DNA from: Deltaproteobacteria bacterium
Lineage (GTDB): Bacteria > Desulfobacterota > Binatia > UTPRO1
Direction of reading: 5' to 3'
Assembly: GCA_020852955.1 (NCBI GenBank)
Contig: JADYZW010000016.1
Coordinates: forward strand, 194,801 to 258,800
DNA: 64,000 nucleotides
The notes below the pieces were generated by a model. That model was not told where the DNA came from. It made no database searches and saw nothing but the letters and a program-made list of their open reading frames with translations. Both the position numbers and the translations under genes were made by a program. Below are positions 33,458-41,789 of this stretch, piece after piece; position 1 is the stretch's first letter; each line of letters starts with the position of its first letter.

Positions 33458-34612
33458 CTACGAGTAGTCGATGATTTCGTCCGCCCAGAGCCGCCGGAGG
33501 AACTCGGTTGCCGGAAGGATCTCGATGCCGTCATCCGTGCGTCGTGGGCGCGGATCGAGGGACACGAGAATCCGGCGGCCGATGCGCGGGTGGTCGACCC
33601 GGAGCTCACGCAGTCCCTTCAGATGGTCGACGTGGGCGTGGGCCGTGGCCTTGACCTCGATCGCGCACCGGCCCTCACCGAGGATGAAATCGACCTCCGT
33701 TCCGCCGGCGAGACGCCAGTACGACAGCTCGACGTCCAGCTCGCGATAGGCGCAATAGGCGTGAAGCTCATGGAAGATCCAGCTTTCGAGCGCCTTGCCG
33801 AACAGCGGCGAGCCCGGCTCGATCCGCCCGCGCTTGGCGAGAATCCCAGCCACGCCGACGTCTGCAAAGTAGAATTTCGGGGTCTGCGCCACCCGTCGCT
33901 TGGGACGACGGGTGAAGGCGGGGAGGAAGCGACCGAGCAGCGTGTCGACCAGGATCTCGAAGTAGCCGCGTACCGTCGGTGCCGACACGCCGCAGTCGCG
34001 CGCGATCGTCGCGTAGCTCACTTGCTCGGCGTCCGCCAACGCCGCAGCCCCGAGAAACGTGGAGAACACCGGAAGATTGCGCACGAGGCCTTCGGCGGCG
34101 ATCTCTTCCTTCAGGTAGTCGTTCACGTAGGCACGGAGGAGAGGCGTGGCCGCGTCACGCAGGTAGTGACGGGGCAGGCCGCCGTGGTTCAACGCTCGTA
34201 CGAGGTCGAACTCCCGTCCGAGCTCGGTCGAGACGAAACCGCAAAGCTCGCGGCGAAGCGCGCGTCCGCCGAGGAGATTGGCGTGGCCACGACGGAGCTT
34301 CCGCGCGCTCGACCCGCAGAGCACGAAGCGCGTGCCCCGGTTCTCGATCAACCAGTGCGCTTCATCGAGCAGCGCGGGGACCTTCTGGATCTCGTCGATC
34401 ACCACGAGGTCGGCCGGACGCGCGGCGAGCTCGTCGCGGAGCACCGACGGTCGCCGCGTATAGCGCACGAACTCGTCCGAGCTCAGGAGGTCGATGCGAA
34501 GGGCGTCCGGGTACGTCGCGCGCAGGAGCGAGCTCTTCCCCGTCTGACGTGGCCCCCAAAGGAAGAAGGAATCGAGGGGCCGCGGATCCAGCTGCAATAC
34601 CCGCGAAATCAT
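33458..34612 (-). CDS. AAA-family ATPase with DUF4143 domain
   Basis: 384 aa. Walker A is GPRQTGKSS (20-28), Walker B LVVIDEIQKVP, sensor-like FVLCGSSARKL, then YVNDYLKEEIAAEGLVRN, the VSAPTVRGYFEILVDT winged-helix turn and a C-terminal nuclease-like DUF4143 segment (ALESWIFHELHAY, TEVDFILGEGRCAIEVKAT) resembling an archaeal Holliday-junction-resolvase fold. Widespread, usually solitary, often variable between strains; the role is not established. The start lies 2 bp from a 26-bp near-perfect palindrome (34615-34640), a likely autoregulatory site. Confidence 0.9.
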   Translation of the reverse strand: MISRVLQLDPRPLDSFFLWGPRQTGKSSLLRATYPDALRIDLLSSDEFVRYTRRPSVLRDELAARPADLVVIDEIQKVPALLDEAHWLIENRGTRFVLCGSSARKLRRGHANLLGGRALRRELCGFVSTELGREFDLVRALNHGGLPRHYLRDAATPLLRAYVNDYLKEEIAAEGLVRNLPVFSTFLGAAALADAEQVSYATIARDCGVSAPTVRGYFEILVDTLLGRFLPAFTRRPKRRVAQTPKFYFADVGVAGILAKRGRIEPGSPLFGKALESWIFHELHAYCAYRELDVELSYWRLAGGTEVDFILGEGRCAIEVKATAHAHVDHLKGLRELRVDHPRIGRRILVSLDPRPRRTDDGIEILPATEFLRRLWADEIIDYS

Positions 34613-34614
34613 TG

Positions 34615-34640
34615 CTTTCGATTATCATGATTATCGAAAG
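34615..34640. promoter_or_regulatory. 26-bp near-perfect palindrome in front of the DUF4143 ATPase
   Basis: Arms CTTTCGAT and ATCGAAAG flank a central ATCATGAT; only one symmetric base pair fails to match. It is AT-rich in a GC-rich window and covers the ribosome-binding or promoter-proximal region of the ATPase gene, ending 2 bp before its ATG. Most simply an operator for a dimeric repressor, possibly self-binding. Confidence 0.6.
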
Positions 34641-34695
34641 TCGCCTATCGCACTGTTTTTCTTCGCCAACTCGGTCCGAGCCCGCTCGTTTCCGA

Positions 34696-36138
34696 TCATA
34701 GGAGGCGCGCGAGCAGCAGCACCACCGCGATGAGCGAGCCGACGACCCAGCTCTCGCGGTCGGTGATCGCGAACAGCACCGGGTCGTCGTGCAGCTGGCC
34801 GCGGAACGCGAGCATCCAGATGCGGCTGATCCAGTAGAGAAGCAGCGGGCAGATCAGCCAGAGCAGCTCGGGGCGCGCGTACAGGCCGACGACGCGGTCG
34901 CTGTTGATGTAGAGCGCCGCGACCAGCACCGAGATGTAGCCGCTCACCGCCCCGTTGACGGCGACGAGCTGGAGGTCGGTCGGGTAGTACCCGCGGACGC
35001 GGAGCTCCGGCGGCTCGCCGCGCAGCGCGTAGAGCTCCGCGTAGCGCTTCACGAAGGCCAGGCTCAGGAAGAAGAACATGGAGAAGCCGAGGATCCACGG
35101 CGAGGGCCAGACATGCGTCGCCGCGGCGCCCGCGATCACGCGCCCGGTGTAGAGCATCGCGAGCACGATGACGTCGACGAGCGGCACGTGCTTCAGACGG
35201 ACCGAGTACGCCGTCGTGACCGCGAGGTAGACCGCGAGCACCCCGAGGAACACCGACGGCAGGAACAGGTACGCGATCGCGAAGCCCGTCGCGACACACG
35301 CCGGAATGAGCGCGAGCCCGCTCGCGAGCGGCAGGTCGCCGGCGGCGAACGGCCGACGGCTCTTGGTGCGGTGGCGACGATCGGCGGCGAGATCGAGGAG
35401 GTCGTTCGCCACGTAGACGGCGGACGCGCAGAGGCTGAACGCGACGAAGGCCAGGGCGGCGTCGAGGAAGAGTGGCAGCTCGCGCGCCTCGGGCGCCATG
35501 AGGAGTGGGACGAAGACCAGGAAGTTCTTCACCCACTGCTGCACACGGAGCGCTCCGGCGAGCGCCGCCATGCGCCGCACCGGCGACGTGAAGACGCGCT
35601 CGACGCGCGCCCCGGCGCGGCGCGCGAGGCGGGCGTCGTTGCTGACGACGATCGCGCCGCGCGCGGCTTCCCAGACGGGCAGATCGGCGCGGCTGTCGCC
35701 GACGTAGTCGAAGCCTCCGGTGCCGAAGCGCTCGGCGAGCGCAGCCCGTTTGTTCGGTCCCTTCAGGTTCGTTGCCCCATCGGTCGCGATCACGTCGTCG
35801 AAGATCCCGAGGTGCCGAGCGACCCCGCGCACGATCGACTCGTGGGCGGCCGAGACGAGGAGCAGCCGGCGCCCCTTGGCGCGCTCGGCGCGCAGGAACT
35901 CGAGCAGCTCGTCGCGGTACGGCAGCGCGGCGGGGTCGACGGTGACGCGTTTCGCGATCTCGTCCTTGAGCGCCGCCTTGCCGCGCAGCAACCAGAACGG
36001 CAGGCGCAGCACGACCGAAGGGCTTCCCTTGAGGAGGAGGAGCGTGACCTCGAACAAGGAATCGGTGCGCAGCAACGTCCCGTCCAGGTCGACGCAGAGC
36101 GGTATTCCGTCGGCCGGCACGCGCGTTCCCGAGAGCAT
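34696..36138 (-). CDS. HAD-UbiA fusion prenyltransferase (DPPR-synthase-like)
   Basis: 480 aa from ATG 36138, chosen because a perfect AGGAGG sits 6 bp upstream; the GTG at 36144 follows that box directly. Residues 5-190 are a HAD domain (CVDLDGTLLRTD, LLLVSAAHES, FDYVGDSRADLPVW). Residues 195-480 are a UbiA-fold prenyltransferase with NDLLDLAADRRHRTKSRRP as the first Asp-rich motif, YSVRLKHVPLVDV, and YYPTDLQLVAVNGAVSGY. This architecture is common for decaprenyl-phosphate 5-phosphoribose synthase homologues, which attach PRPP-derived phosphoribose to polyprenyl phosphate while the HAD part could dephosphorylate it. It is divergent from the nucleotidyltransferase-fold gene. Confidence 0.87.
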   Translation of the reverse strand: MLSGTRVPADGIPLCVDLDGTLLRTDSLFEVTLLLLKGSPSVVLRLPFWLLRGKAALKDEIAKRVTVDPAALPYRDELLEFLRAERAKGRRLLLVSAAHESIVRGVARHLGIFDDVIATDGATNLKGPNKRAALAERFGTGGFDYVGDSRADLPVWEAARGAIVVSNDARLARRAGARVERVFTSPVRRMAALAGALRVQQWVKNFLVFVPLLMAPEARELPLFLDAALAFVAFSLCASAVYVANDLLDLAADRRHRTKSRRPFAAGDLPLASGLALIPACVATGFAIAYLFLPSVFLGVLAVYLAVTTAYSVRLKHVPLVDVIVLAMLYTGRVIAGAAATHVWPSPWILGFSMFFFLSLAFVKRYAELYALRGEPPELRVRGYYPTDLQLVAVNGAVSGYISVLVAALYINSDRVVGLYARPELLWLICPLLLYWISRIWMLAFRGQLHDDPVLFAITDRESWVVGSLIAVVLLLARLL

Positions 36139-36281
36139 CGGCACCCTCCTGGCGTCGTAGCATGCGCCTTCGGGGGCCTACCAGTCGCCATCGCCGCCCG
36201 TCGTGTGGGCGGTCGTCCATCCCGCGGACGCATACGATGGTACCCGGTCGATCGAGGCCGGCTGTCGGCTCGCCCGGAGGG

Positions 36282-36314
36282 GTTGCTAAACAGCACGAGA
36301 AAATGTTTAGCAAC
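36282..36314. promoter_or_regulatory. 11-bp perfect inverted repeat upstream of nucleotidyltransferase-fold gene
   Basis: GTTGCTAAACA (36282-36292) and TGTTTAGCAAC (36304-36314) match exactly around an 11-bp AT-leaning spacer, ending 10 bp before the ATG at 36325. Base composition differs sharply from the surroundings. It would form an operator for a dimeric regulator or a leader hairpin masking the start. TA- and Abi-like genes are often self-controlled by such sites. Confidence 0.65.
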
Positions 36315-36324
36315 TGGCGACGCC

Positions 36325-37437
36325 ATGGTCCGCTTCGTCGAGCTGCCTCTCGCGGCCCAGACCGCCTACGCCGAGCTCGCCGAGCAGGCACGGGCGCTCG
36401 AGCTGTCCAATGCGCTCGCGGGCCTCAGAGGCTCGTTTCAACGGATGAATCGCAAGAAGACGAGCTACTGGTATTTTGCCTACCGCGATCTCGATCAACG
36501 GGTTCGAATGGCCTACGTCGGCCCCGACGAACCGCGGGTGCGCGACTTGGTCGAGCGCTTTGCCGCGGTTCGCCGGGTGAAGCCCCTCGCCGCCTCCGCG
36601 CAGTCGGCGCTTGCGCTCGGATGTACACGGACCGCGCCGAAACATTTCCGGGTGATAAAGCGCCTGGCAGAGTACGGCTTCTTTCGCGCCGGTGGCGTCT
36701 TGATCGGGATCCATGCGTTCATTGCGCTCGGGAATCTGCTCGGCGTGCGCTGGACCGATGGCTCGACGACGCTGGACGTGGACTTCGCCCACGCCGGCCG
36801 TAATGTCTCGATTGCGCTGCCCGCGACGGTTCGGATCGACGTGCATGGCGCCCTCGAATCCCTCGAGATGGGACTGCTGCCGATCACGCAGTTCGATGGA
36901 CGGGTTGGCGCACAGTACCGGAACCCCGAGGACGAGGAGCTCCGCATCGACTTCGTGACGAGCATGGTGCGCCGCAGTGGCCCAGTCGTCATGCCCAATC
37001 TGAATTTGGCGCTCGAGCCGCTCAAGTTCATGGAGTTCATCCTCGAAGATACGACCCAGGCATGCCTGATCGCCCGCACCGGCGCCTGCGTCGTCAACGT
37101 ACCCGCACCGGAACGCTTCGCCGTACACAAGTTAATCGTGCACGGCGAACGGCCGATGCGGGAACGAACGAAGGCACGCAAAGACCTCCTCCAGGTCGGT
37201 AGCCTGGCCGCGTACTTTCTCGCCAGCGCCCAAGCGGCGGCATTCAACGCGGTCTGGCGAGAAGCCCTCGCGCGCGGCAGGGGCTGGCGACTGCGCGCCG
37301 AGAGGGGCCGGGCCGCGCTGATCGCGATCGCTCCGGAGCTCGACGTCACCGAGCTGTGGAGCGGTCGCGGTGTCCGCACACCCACGAGGCGGCGAACCGG
37401 CACGACGGTGGGATCCGATCCGAAGACGACCCCTTGA
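36325..37437 (+). CDS. GSU2403-like nucleotidyltransferase-fold protein
   Basis: 370 aa. Opens with VELPLAAQTAYAELAEQAR and GSFQRMNRKKTSYWYFAYRD, then AYVGPDEPRVRDLVERF, the start I associate with GSU2403-family proteins. A nucleotidyltransferase-like stretch follows (GGVLIGIHAFIALGNLLGVRW, then TTLDVDFAH with a DxD-like acidic pair), then EPLKFMEFIL and VNVPAPERFAVHKLIVHGERP as in AbiEii/MenT-related folds. The family is uncharacterised; a toxin-like or tRNA-directed role is only inferred. Preceded by a perfect inverted repeat. Codons such as ATT, TTT and GAT are more frequent than in neighbours, in keeping with acquisition. Confidence 0.75.
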   Translation: MVRFVELPLAAQTAYAELAEQARALELSNALAGLRGSFQRMNRKKTSYWYFAYRDLDQRVRMAYVGPDEPRVRDLVERFAAVRRVKPLAASAQSALALGCTRTAPKHFRVIKRLAEYGFFRAGGVLIGIHAFIALGNLLGVRWTDGSTTLDVDFAHAGRNVSIALPATVRIDVHGALESLEMGLLPITQFDGRVGAQYRNPEDEELRIDFVTSMVRRSGPVVMPNLNLALEPLKFMEFILEDTTQACLIARTGACVVNVPAPERFAVHKLIVHGERPMRERTKARKDLLQVGSLAAYFLASAQAAAFNAVWREALARGRGWRLRAERGRAALIAIAPELDVTELWSGRGVRTPTRRRTGTTVGSDPKTTP

Positions 37438-37548
37438 ACGACGGGGATGCCGTCGTCGTCTGGGTGGTCGTCGCCCCCACGGTGACGTGCTACGGTGCCC
37501 TGTCGACCGAGACCCGGGCCGGCAGCTCGCCTCGACGAACGCCGCATC

Positions 37549-38082
37549 GTGACGCACACCGACCCCCAATCGATCGGCCCGGAAGGCCGGGCCCCGACCT
37601 CGAGGCCGACGCTCTGCCACGTCGCCGCGCGTGCCACCGACCGGACGGTCGTGGCGATCGCCGAGTGCCTGGCCCCCGACTTCCCCCGCCTCGACCCGGC
37701 GACACGCGCCGTCGTCCTGGCCGACGTGACGGCCTTCGCGGTGTCGCAGGTGGGCGCCCTGCCCGACTTCCTCCGCTACCCGTATCGCCTCGCGCTCGTC
37801 GCCTTCGAATGGCTCGCCGTGCTGCGCTTCGGCCGGCGCTTCGTCGCGCTCGACGCCGCGCGGCAGCGGGCTTGGGTGGAGCTCTGGACCGAGTCGCCGC
37901 TCGGCGTAACCCGCAACTTCGTGAAGCTCGTCCGCAGCTGTGCGCTCCTCGCCTTCTATGACCATCCGGCGCTGCAGGACGCGCTGCACCGTCAGGCGGC
38001 ACGCGGCGCCGCGGCTCCCGAGATCGCGCCGCCTGCGGTCGACGCCGCCGTGCCCGCACCGCACGTGGGTGCTGTCTCGTGA
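37549..38082 (+). CDS. GMC oxidoreductase small subunit (gluconate 2-dehydrogenase subunit 3-like)
   Basis: 177 aa from GTG 37549. Helical protein with PDFPRLDPATRAVVLADV, LPDFLRYPYRLALVAFEWLAV, ARQRAWVELWTESPLGVTRNFVKLVRSCALLAFYDHP; the last pattern is typical of small partner subunits of GMC flavoprotein dehydrogenases. It overlaps the GMC-SDR gene by 4 bp (GTGA, 38079-38082), supporting a stoichiometric complex. There is no twin-arginine signal, so the pair is probably cytoplasmic or membrane-peripheral, not exported. Probable function: assembly or electron transfer for the flavoprotein. Confidence 0.78.
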   Translation: MTHTDPQSIGPEGRAPTSRPTLCHVAARATDRTVVAIAECLAPDFPRLDPATRAVVLADVTAFAVSQVGALPDFLRYPYRLALVAFEWLAVLRFGRRFVALDAARQRAWVELWTESPLGVTRNFVKLVRSCALLAFYDHPALQDALHRQAARGAAAPEIAPPAVDAAVPAPHVGAVS

Positions 38083-40610
38083 CGATCGGCGTCGACGTTC
38101 CGCACGGCGCGCACGGCCTCGAGACCGAGATCCTGGTCGTCGGCTCGGGCGCCGGCGGCTCCGTCACCGCGGCCGCCCTCGCCGAGGCCGGCCACGAGGT
38201 GCTGCTGCTCGAAGAGGGGCCCGCGGCCGACACCTCGCGGATCGCGACCAACTCGACCGAGGCCATCACGCGGCTCTACCGGAACGGCGGCATGACTCCG
38301 ATCCTCGGGCGCCAGACGGTCGCGTTCGTGGAGGGCCGTTGCGTCGGGGGCTCGACCGAGATCAACAGCGGTCTCTGGCACCGCCTCCCGGACGACGCCT
38401 ATCACCGCTGGCGCGCCGACGTGCTGCTCGCCGACTTCTCGCCGGAGGGCATGGCGCCCTACTTCGAGCGTATCGAGCGCGACCTCTCGGTGTCGCTGAT
38501 TCCCGAAAACCAGATCCCGAAGAGCTCGCGTCTCTTCCGCAAGGGGATCGAACATCTCGGCTGGGAGTATCAGCAGGTGCCGCGCTGCCAGAAGAACTCG
38601 GGCAGCCAGTTCGCGCCCGGCGCCAAGCAGTCGATGCAACGAACCTACATCCCGCGCGCCCTCGCGTCGGGCGCACGCCTCCTCGCCGACGCGAAGGCCA
38701 CGAAGCTCGCGACCCAGGGCGATCGCGTGGTCGGCGTCCACGTGCTCCGCGACCCGTACGGCGCGCGGCGCCGCGTCGAGATCCGCGCCGAGACCGTCTT
38801 CCTCTGCGGCGGCGCGATCCAGACGCCGGCGCTGCTCCGCCGCAGCGGCGTCAAGCGCAACGTGGGCGAGAGCCTCCGCATCCACCCGATGATCAAGGCC
38901 GCGGCGCTCTTCGACGAGGAGGTCGATGCGCACGAGGACGCGCTTCCCGTCTATCAGGTGAAGGAGTTCTGGCCGACGATCACCATGGGCGGCGCGGTCT
39001 TCACGCCGGGCTTCCTGGCAATGATCCTCGCCGACAGCTGGAAGGCCTACCAGCACGCGATGCCCGACTGGCCGCGCATGGGCCTCTACTACGCGGGCAC
39101 GCGCGCCATGGTGCGCGGCTCGGTGCGCGCCATCCGCGGCCTCGATGACGGGGTCGTGATCCGCTACCGGCTCTCGGAGGCCGACCGCGAGAACCTGAGC
39201 ACCGGCCTCGGGCTCCTCGGCGAGCTGCTCTTCGCGGCGGGCGCGCGCGCCGTCTATCCGTCGCTCACCGGCGCGCCGATCCTGCGCTCCGCCGACCAGT
39301 GCCGGGGCCTCGTGAAGGCGCCGATCCCGCTCGGGTCGATGGCCCTCTCGAACGTGCATGCCTTCAGCACGTGCCCGATGGGCGAGAACCGCGACGTCTG
39401 CGCCACCGACTCCTTCGGCAAGGTCCACGGCCTTCGCAACCTCTACATCAACGACGCGAGCCTCATCCCCGACGCCCCAGGCGTGAACCCGCAAGGCACG
39501 ACGATGGCGATCGCGTTCCGCAACTCGGAGCACTTCATGCACGAGCGACGTTCGCTGCCCGCGCGCGGCCGCCCCGCGACGACCGCGCGCCCCGCCTACC
39601 TCCTGACCGGCGCCCCCGGCTGGCTCGGCACGCGACTCGCCGAGACGCTCATGCAGGGCCCGACGAGCGGCGTGCTGCGCTGCCTCGTCCGCCCGTCGGA
39701 CGACGCGCGCGGCCTCGAACGGCTGTCGGAGCGGCTGACGCTCTCGCCCGGGGACCTCACCGATCCGCCCTCGCTCCGCGACCTCTGCCGCGACGCCGAG
39801 GGCGCGACCCTCTTCCACGTCGCGGGGCTCATCCACCCGCGCCTCTGGACGCGCGACTTCGACCGCGTGAACGCCGAGGGCACGCGCGCGCTCCTCGCCG
39901 CCGCCGAAGAGGCGCGGGTCAGGCGCGCCGTCGTCGTCTCCTCGAACTCGCCGCTCGGCTGCAACCCGCTCGTCCCCGGGCACGTCTTCGACGAGTCGTC
40001 TCCGTACGACCCGTACATGGGCTACGGCCGCTCGAAGCAGCGCATGGAGGCGCTGGTCCACGAGGTGCAGGCGCGCGGGCGTCTCGAGACCGTGATCATC
40101 CGGCCGCCCTGGTTCTACGGACCGCACCAGCCGCCGCGCCAGACGCTCTTCTTCACGATGATCAAGGACGGCAAGTTTCCCGTCCTCGGCGACGGCACGC
40201 AGCGGCGGTCGATGGCGTACGTCGACAACATCTGCCAGGGCCTGCTGCTCGCCGCCGCGGCGCCGCAGGCGAACGGCGAGACCTACTGGATCGCCGACGC
40301 GCGGCCCTACACGATCAACGAGATCGTGGAGACCGTGACCGAGGTGCTGGAATCCTTCGGCTTCGCCTGCAAGCGGAAGCAGATGCGGCTGCCGCGCGCG
40401 GTCGGCGAGATCGCGCGCGTCGTCGACGGCGCGCTCCAGGGCATGGGACTCTACCAGCAGAAACTCCACGTGCTCGGCGAGATGCACCAGTCGATCGCGT
40501 GCTCGATCGCGAAGGCCGAGCGCGAGCTCGGCTACGCGCCGGCGGTGGCGCTCCGCGACGGCATGGCGACGTCGATCGAGTGGTGCCTCGCGAACGGACA
40601 CCACATCTGA
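38079..40610 (+). CDS. Fusion of GMC flavoprotein oxidoreductase and extended SDR
   Basis: 843 aa from GTG 38079. Residues 1-500 are a GMC oxidoreductase: FAD-binding VVGSGAGGSVTAAALAEAGHEV, VGGSTEINSGLWHRLP, LCGGAIQTPALLRRSG, and HAFSTCPMGE plus NDASLIPDAPGVNPQGTTMAIA near the C-terminal active site. From about 507 a second Rossmann domain begins (LLTGAPGWLGTRLAE) with VVVSSNSPLG, GYGRSKQRMEALV (YxxxK-like) and IIRPPWFYGP, resembling 3-beta-hydroxysteroid dehydrogenase or dihydroflavonol-reductase-like SDRs. Oxidation of an alcohol and NAD-dependent conversion may be sequential on one lipid, terpenoid or sugar substrate. Neither domain shows loss of its binding motif. Confidence 0.88.
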   Translation: MTIGVDVPHGAHGLETEILVVGSGAGGSVTAAALAEAGHEVLLLEEGPAADTSRIATNSTEAITRLYRNGGMTPILGRQTVAFVEGRCVGGSTEINSGLWHRLPDDAYHRWRADVLLADFSPEGMAPYFERIERDLSVSLIPENQIPKSSRLFRKGIEHLGWEYQQVPRCQKNSGSQFAPGAKQSMQRTYIPRALASGARLLADAKATKLATQGDRVVGVHVLRDPYGARRRVEIRAETVFLCGGAIQTPALLRRSGVKRNVGESLRIHPMIKAAALFDEEVDAHEDALPVYQVKEFWPTITMGGAVFTPGFLAMILADSWKAYQHAMPDWPRMGLYYAGTRAMVRGSVRAIRGLDDGVVIRYRLSEADRENLSTGLGLLGELLFAAGARAVYPSLTGAPILRSADQCRGLVKAPIPLGSMALSNVHAFSTCPMGENRDVCATDSFGKVHGLRNLYINDASLIPDAPGVNPQGTTMAIAFRNSEHFMHERRSLPARGRPATTARPAYLLTGAPGWLGTRLAETLMQGPTSGVLRCLVRPSDDARGLERLSERLTLSPGDLTDPPSLRDLCRDAEGATLFHVAGLIHPRLWTRDFDRVNAEGTRALLAAAEEARVRRAVVVSSNSPLGCNPLVPGHVFDESSPYDPYMGYGRSKQRMEALVHEVQARGRLETVIIRPPWFYGPHQPPRQTLFFTMIKDGKFPVLGDGTQRRSMAYVDNICQGLLLAAAAPQANGETYWIADARPYTINEIVETVTEVLESFGFACKRKQMRLPRAVGEIARVVDGALQGMGLYQQKLHVLGEMHQSIACSIAKAERELGYAPAVALRDGMATSIEWCLANGHHI

Positions 40611-41641
40611 TGCGCGCCCTCGTTACCGGCGGCTCCGGCTACTTCGGCTGCCTGCTGCGCGACCGCCTCGTCGCGCGCGGCGACGCCGTCCGCATCTTCG
40701 ATCTGGTCGACGTCGACGACCGGCCGGCGAGCATCGAGTACGTCGGCGGCGACATCCGCGACGCCGCCGCGGTGCGGCGCGCGTGCGACGGCGTCGACGT
40801 CGTCTACCACAACGTCGCGCAGGTGCCGCTCGCGAAGGACCGCGCGCTCTTCTGGGCCGTGAATCACGGCGGCACCGAGAATCTCCTGGTCGCGGCCCGC
40901 GACGCGCGCGTCCGCAAGGTCGTGCACACGTCGACGAGCGCGATCTTCGGCGTCCCGAAGAAGAATCCCGTCGATGAAGCGACGGAGCCGACGCCCATGG
41001 AGGAGTACGGCCGGGCGAAGCTCGCCGGCGAACGGCTCGTCACCCGCTTCGCCGCCGAGCACGGCATCGACGTCACGATCATCCGCCCGCGCACGATCGT
41101 CGGACACGGCCGCCTCGGCATCTTCCAGATCCTCTTCAACTGGGTCGAGGAGGGCCGGAGCATTCCCGTGCTCGGCGCGGGGGACAACCGCTACCAGTTC
41201 GTCCACGCCGACGATCTCGCCGACGCCTGCATCCGCGCCGCCGACCGCCCCGGCAGCACCGTCTACAACATCGGCGCCGAGCGCTTCGGGACGATGCGCG
41301 AGGTGCTGGAAGCGCTCTGCCGCCACGCCGGCACGGGCAGCCGGGTGTACGCCGTGCCGATGGGCCTCGCGGTCGCCGCCATGCGCGTCACGAGCGCGCT
41401 CGGGCTCTCGCCGCTCGGCCCCTACCACTCGCTCATGTACGGCCGGAGCCTCTACTTCGACGTCGCCAAGGCGAAGCGCGAGCTCGGCTGGGGCTCGCGC
41501 TGGTCGAACGACGAGATGCTCTGCCAGTCCTACGACTGGTACCGCGCCCACAAAACCGAGGTGCTCGCCGCGAGGACGGCCTCGCCGCACCGCTCGGCGC
41601 TCAAGCAGGGCGTCCTGGCGCTCGTGCGCCGGCTGTCGTGA
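40610..41641 (+). CDS. NAD-dependent epimerase / 3-beta-HSD-like SDR
   Basis: 343 aa; the ATG shares one base with the previous stop (TGATG). Rossmann VTGGSGYFGCLL (5-16), VVYHNVAQVPLAKD, VVHTSTSAIFG, YGRAKLAGERLV with the catalytic Tyr and Lys, IIRPRTIVGHGRLGIFQILFNW and QFVHADDLADACIRA. Fold and motif order match 3-beta-hydroxysteroid dehydrogenase/epimerase proteins. It is close in type to the SDR half of the preceding fusion, so the two may act on successive intermediates. Last clear member of the GMC operon. Substrate class (sterol-like, hopanoid-like or sugar) is undetermined. Confidence 0.86.
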   Translation: MRALVTGGSGYFGCLLRDRLVARGDAVRIFDLVDVDDRPASIEYVGGDIRDAAAVRRACDGVDVVYHNVAQVPLAKDRALFWAVNHGGTENLLVAARDARVRKVVHTSTSAIFGVPKKNPVDEATEPTPMEEYGRAKLAGERLVTRFAAEHGIDVTIIRPRTIVGHGRLGIFQILFNWVEEGRSIPVLGAGDNRYQFVHADDLADACIRAADRPGSTVYNIGAERFGTMREVLEALCRHAGTGSRVYAVPMGLAVAAMRVTSALGLSPLGPYHSLMYGRSLYFDVAKAKRELGWGSRWSNDEMLCQSYDWYRAHKTEVLAARTASPHRSALKQGVLALVRRLS

Positions 41642-41753
41642 CGTCGTCCACATACCCAGCGATTGGGATCATGGTCACTGCTCGCCCGGGTGAACCGATG
41701 TCCTGCGTTGTCGGCGAAGCTGGAAGTTCGTGGGGCCCTTGCGCCTCGTGAGT

Positions 41754-41782
41754 TTGACGCATGCTCGACTCGAACGTTACAC
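41754..41782 (+). promoter_or_regulatory. Possible sigma-70-type promoter ending near the ATG at 41790
   Basis: TTGACG (41754-41759), 17 bp, TTACAC (41777-41782). If used, transcription would start at about 41789-41790 and give a nearly leaderless mRNA for the spermidine-synthase-like gene. Only moderate matches, no further support. Confidence 0.25.
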
Positions 41783-41789
41783 GTCCTCG

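Noticed and set aside
37992..40604. 870-codon minus-strand open frame opposite the GMC-SDR fusion
   Set aside because: Low-complexity Arg/Glu/Val/His composition; the plus strand holds intact FAD- and NAD-binding motifs.
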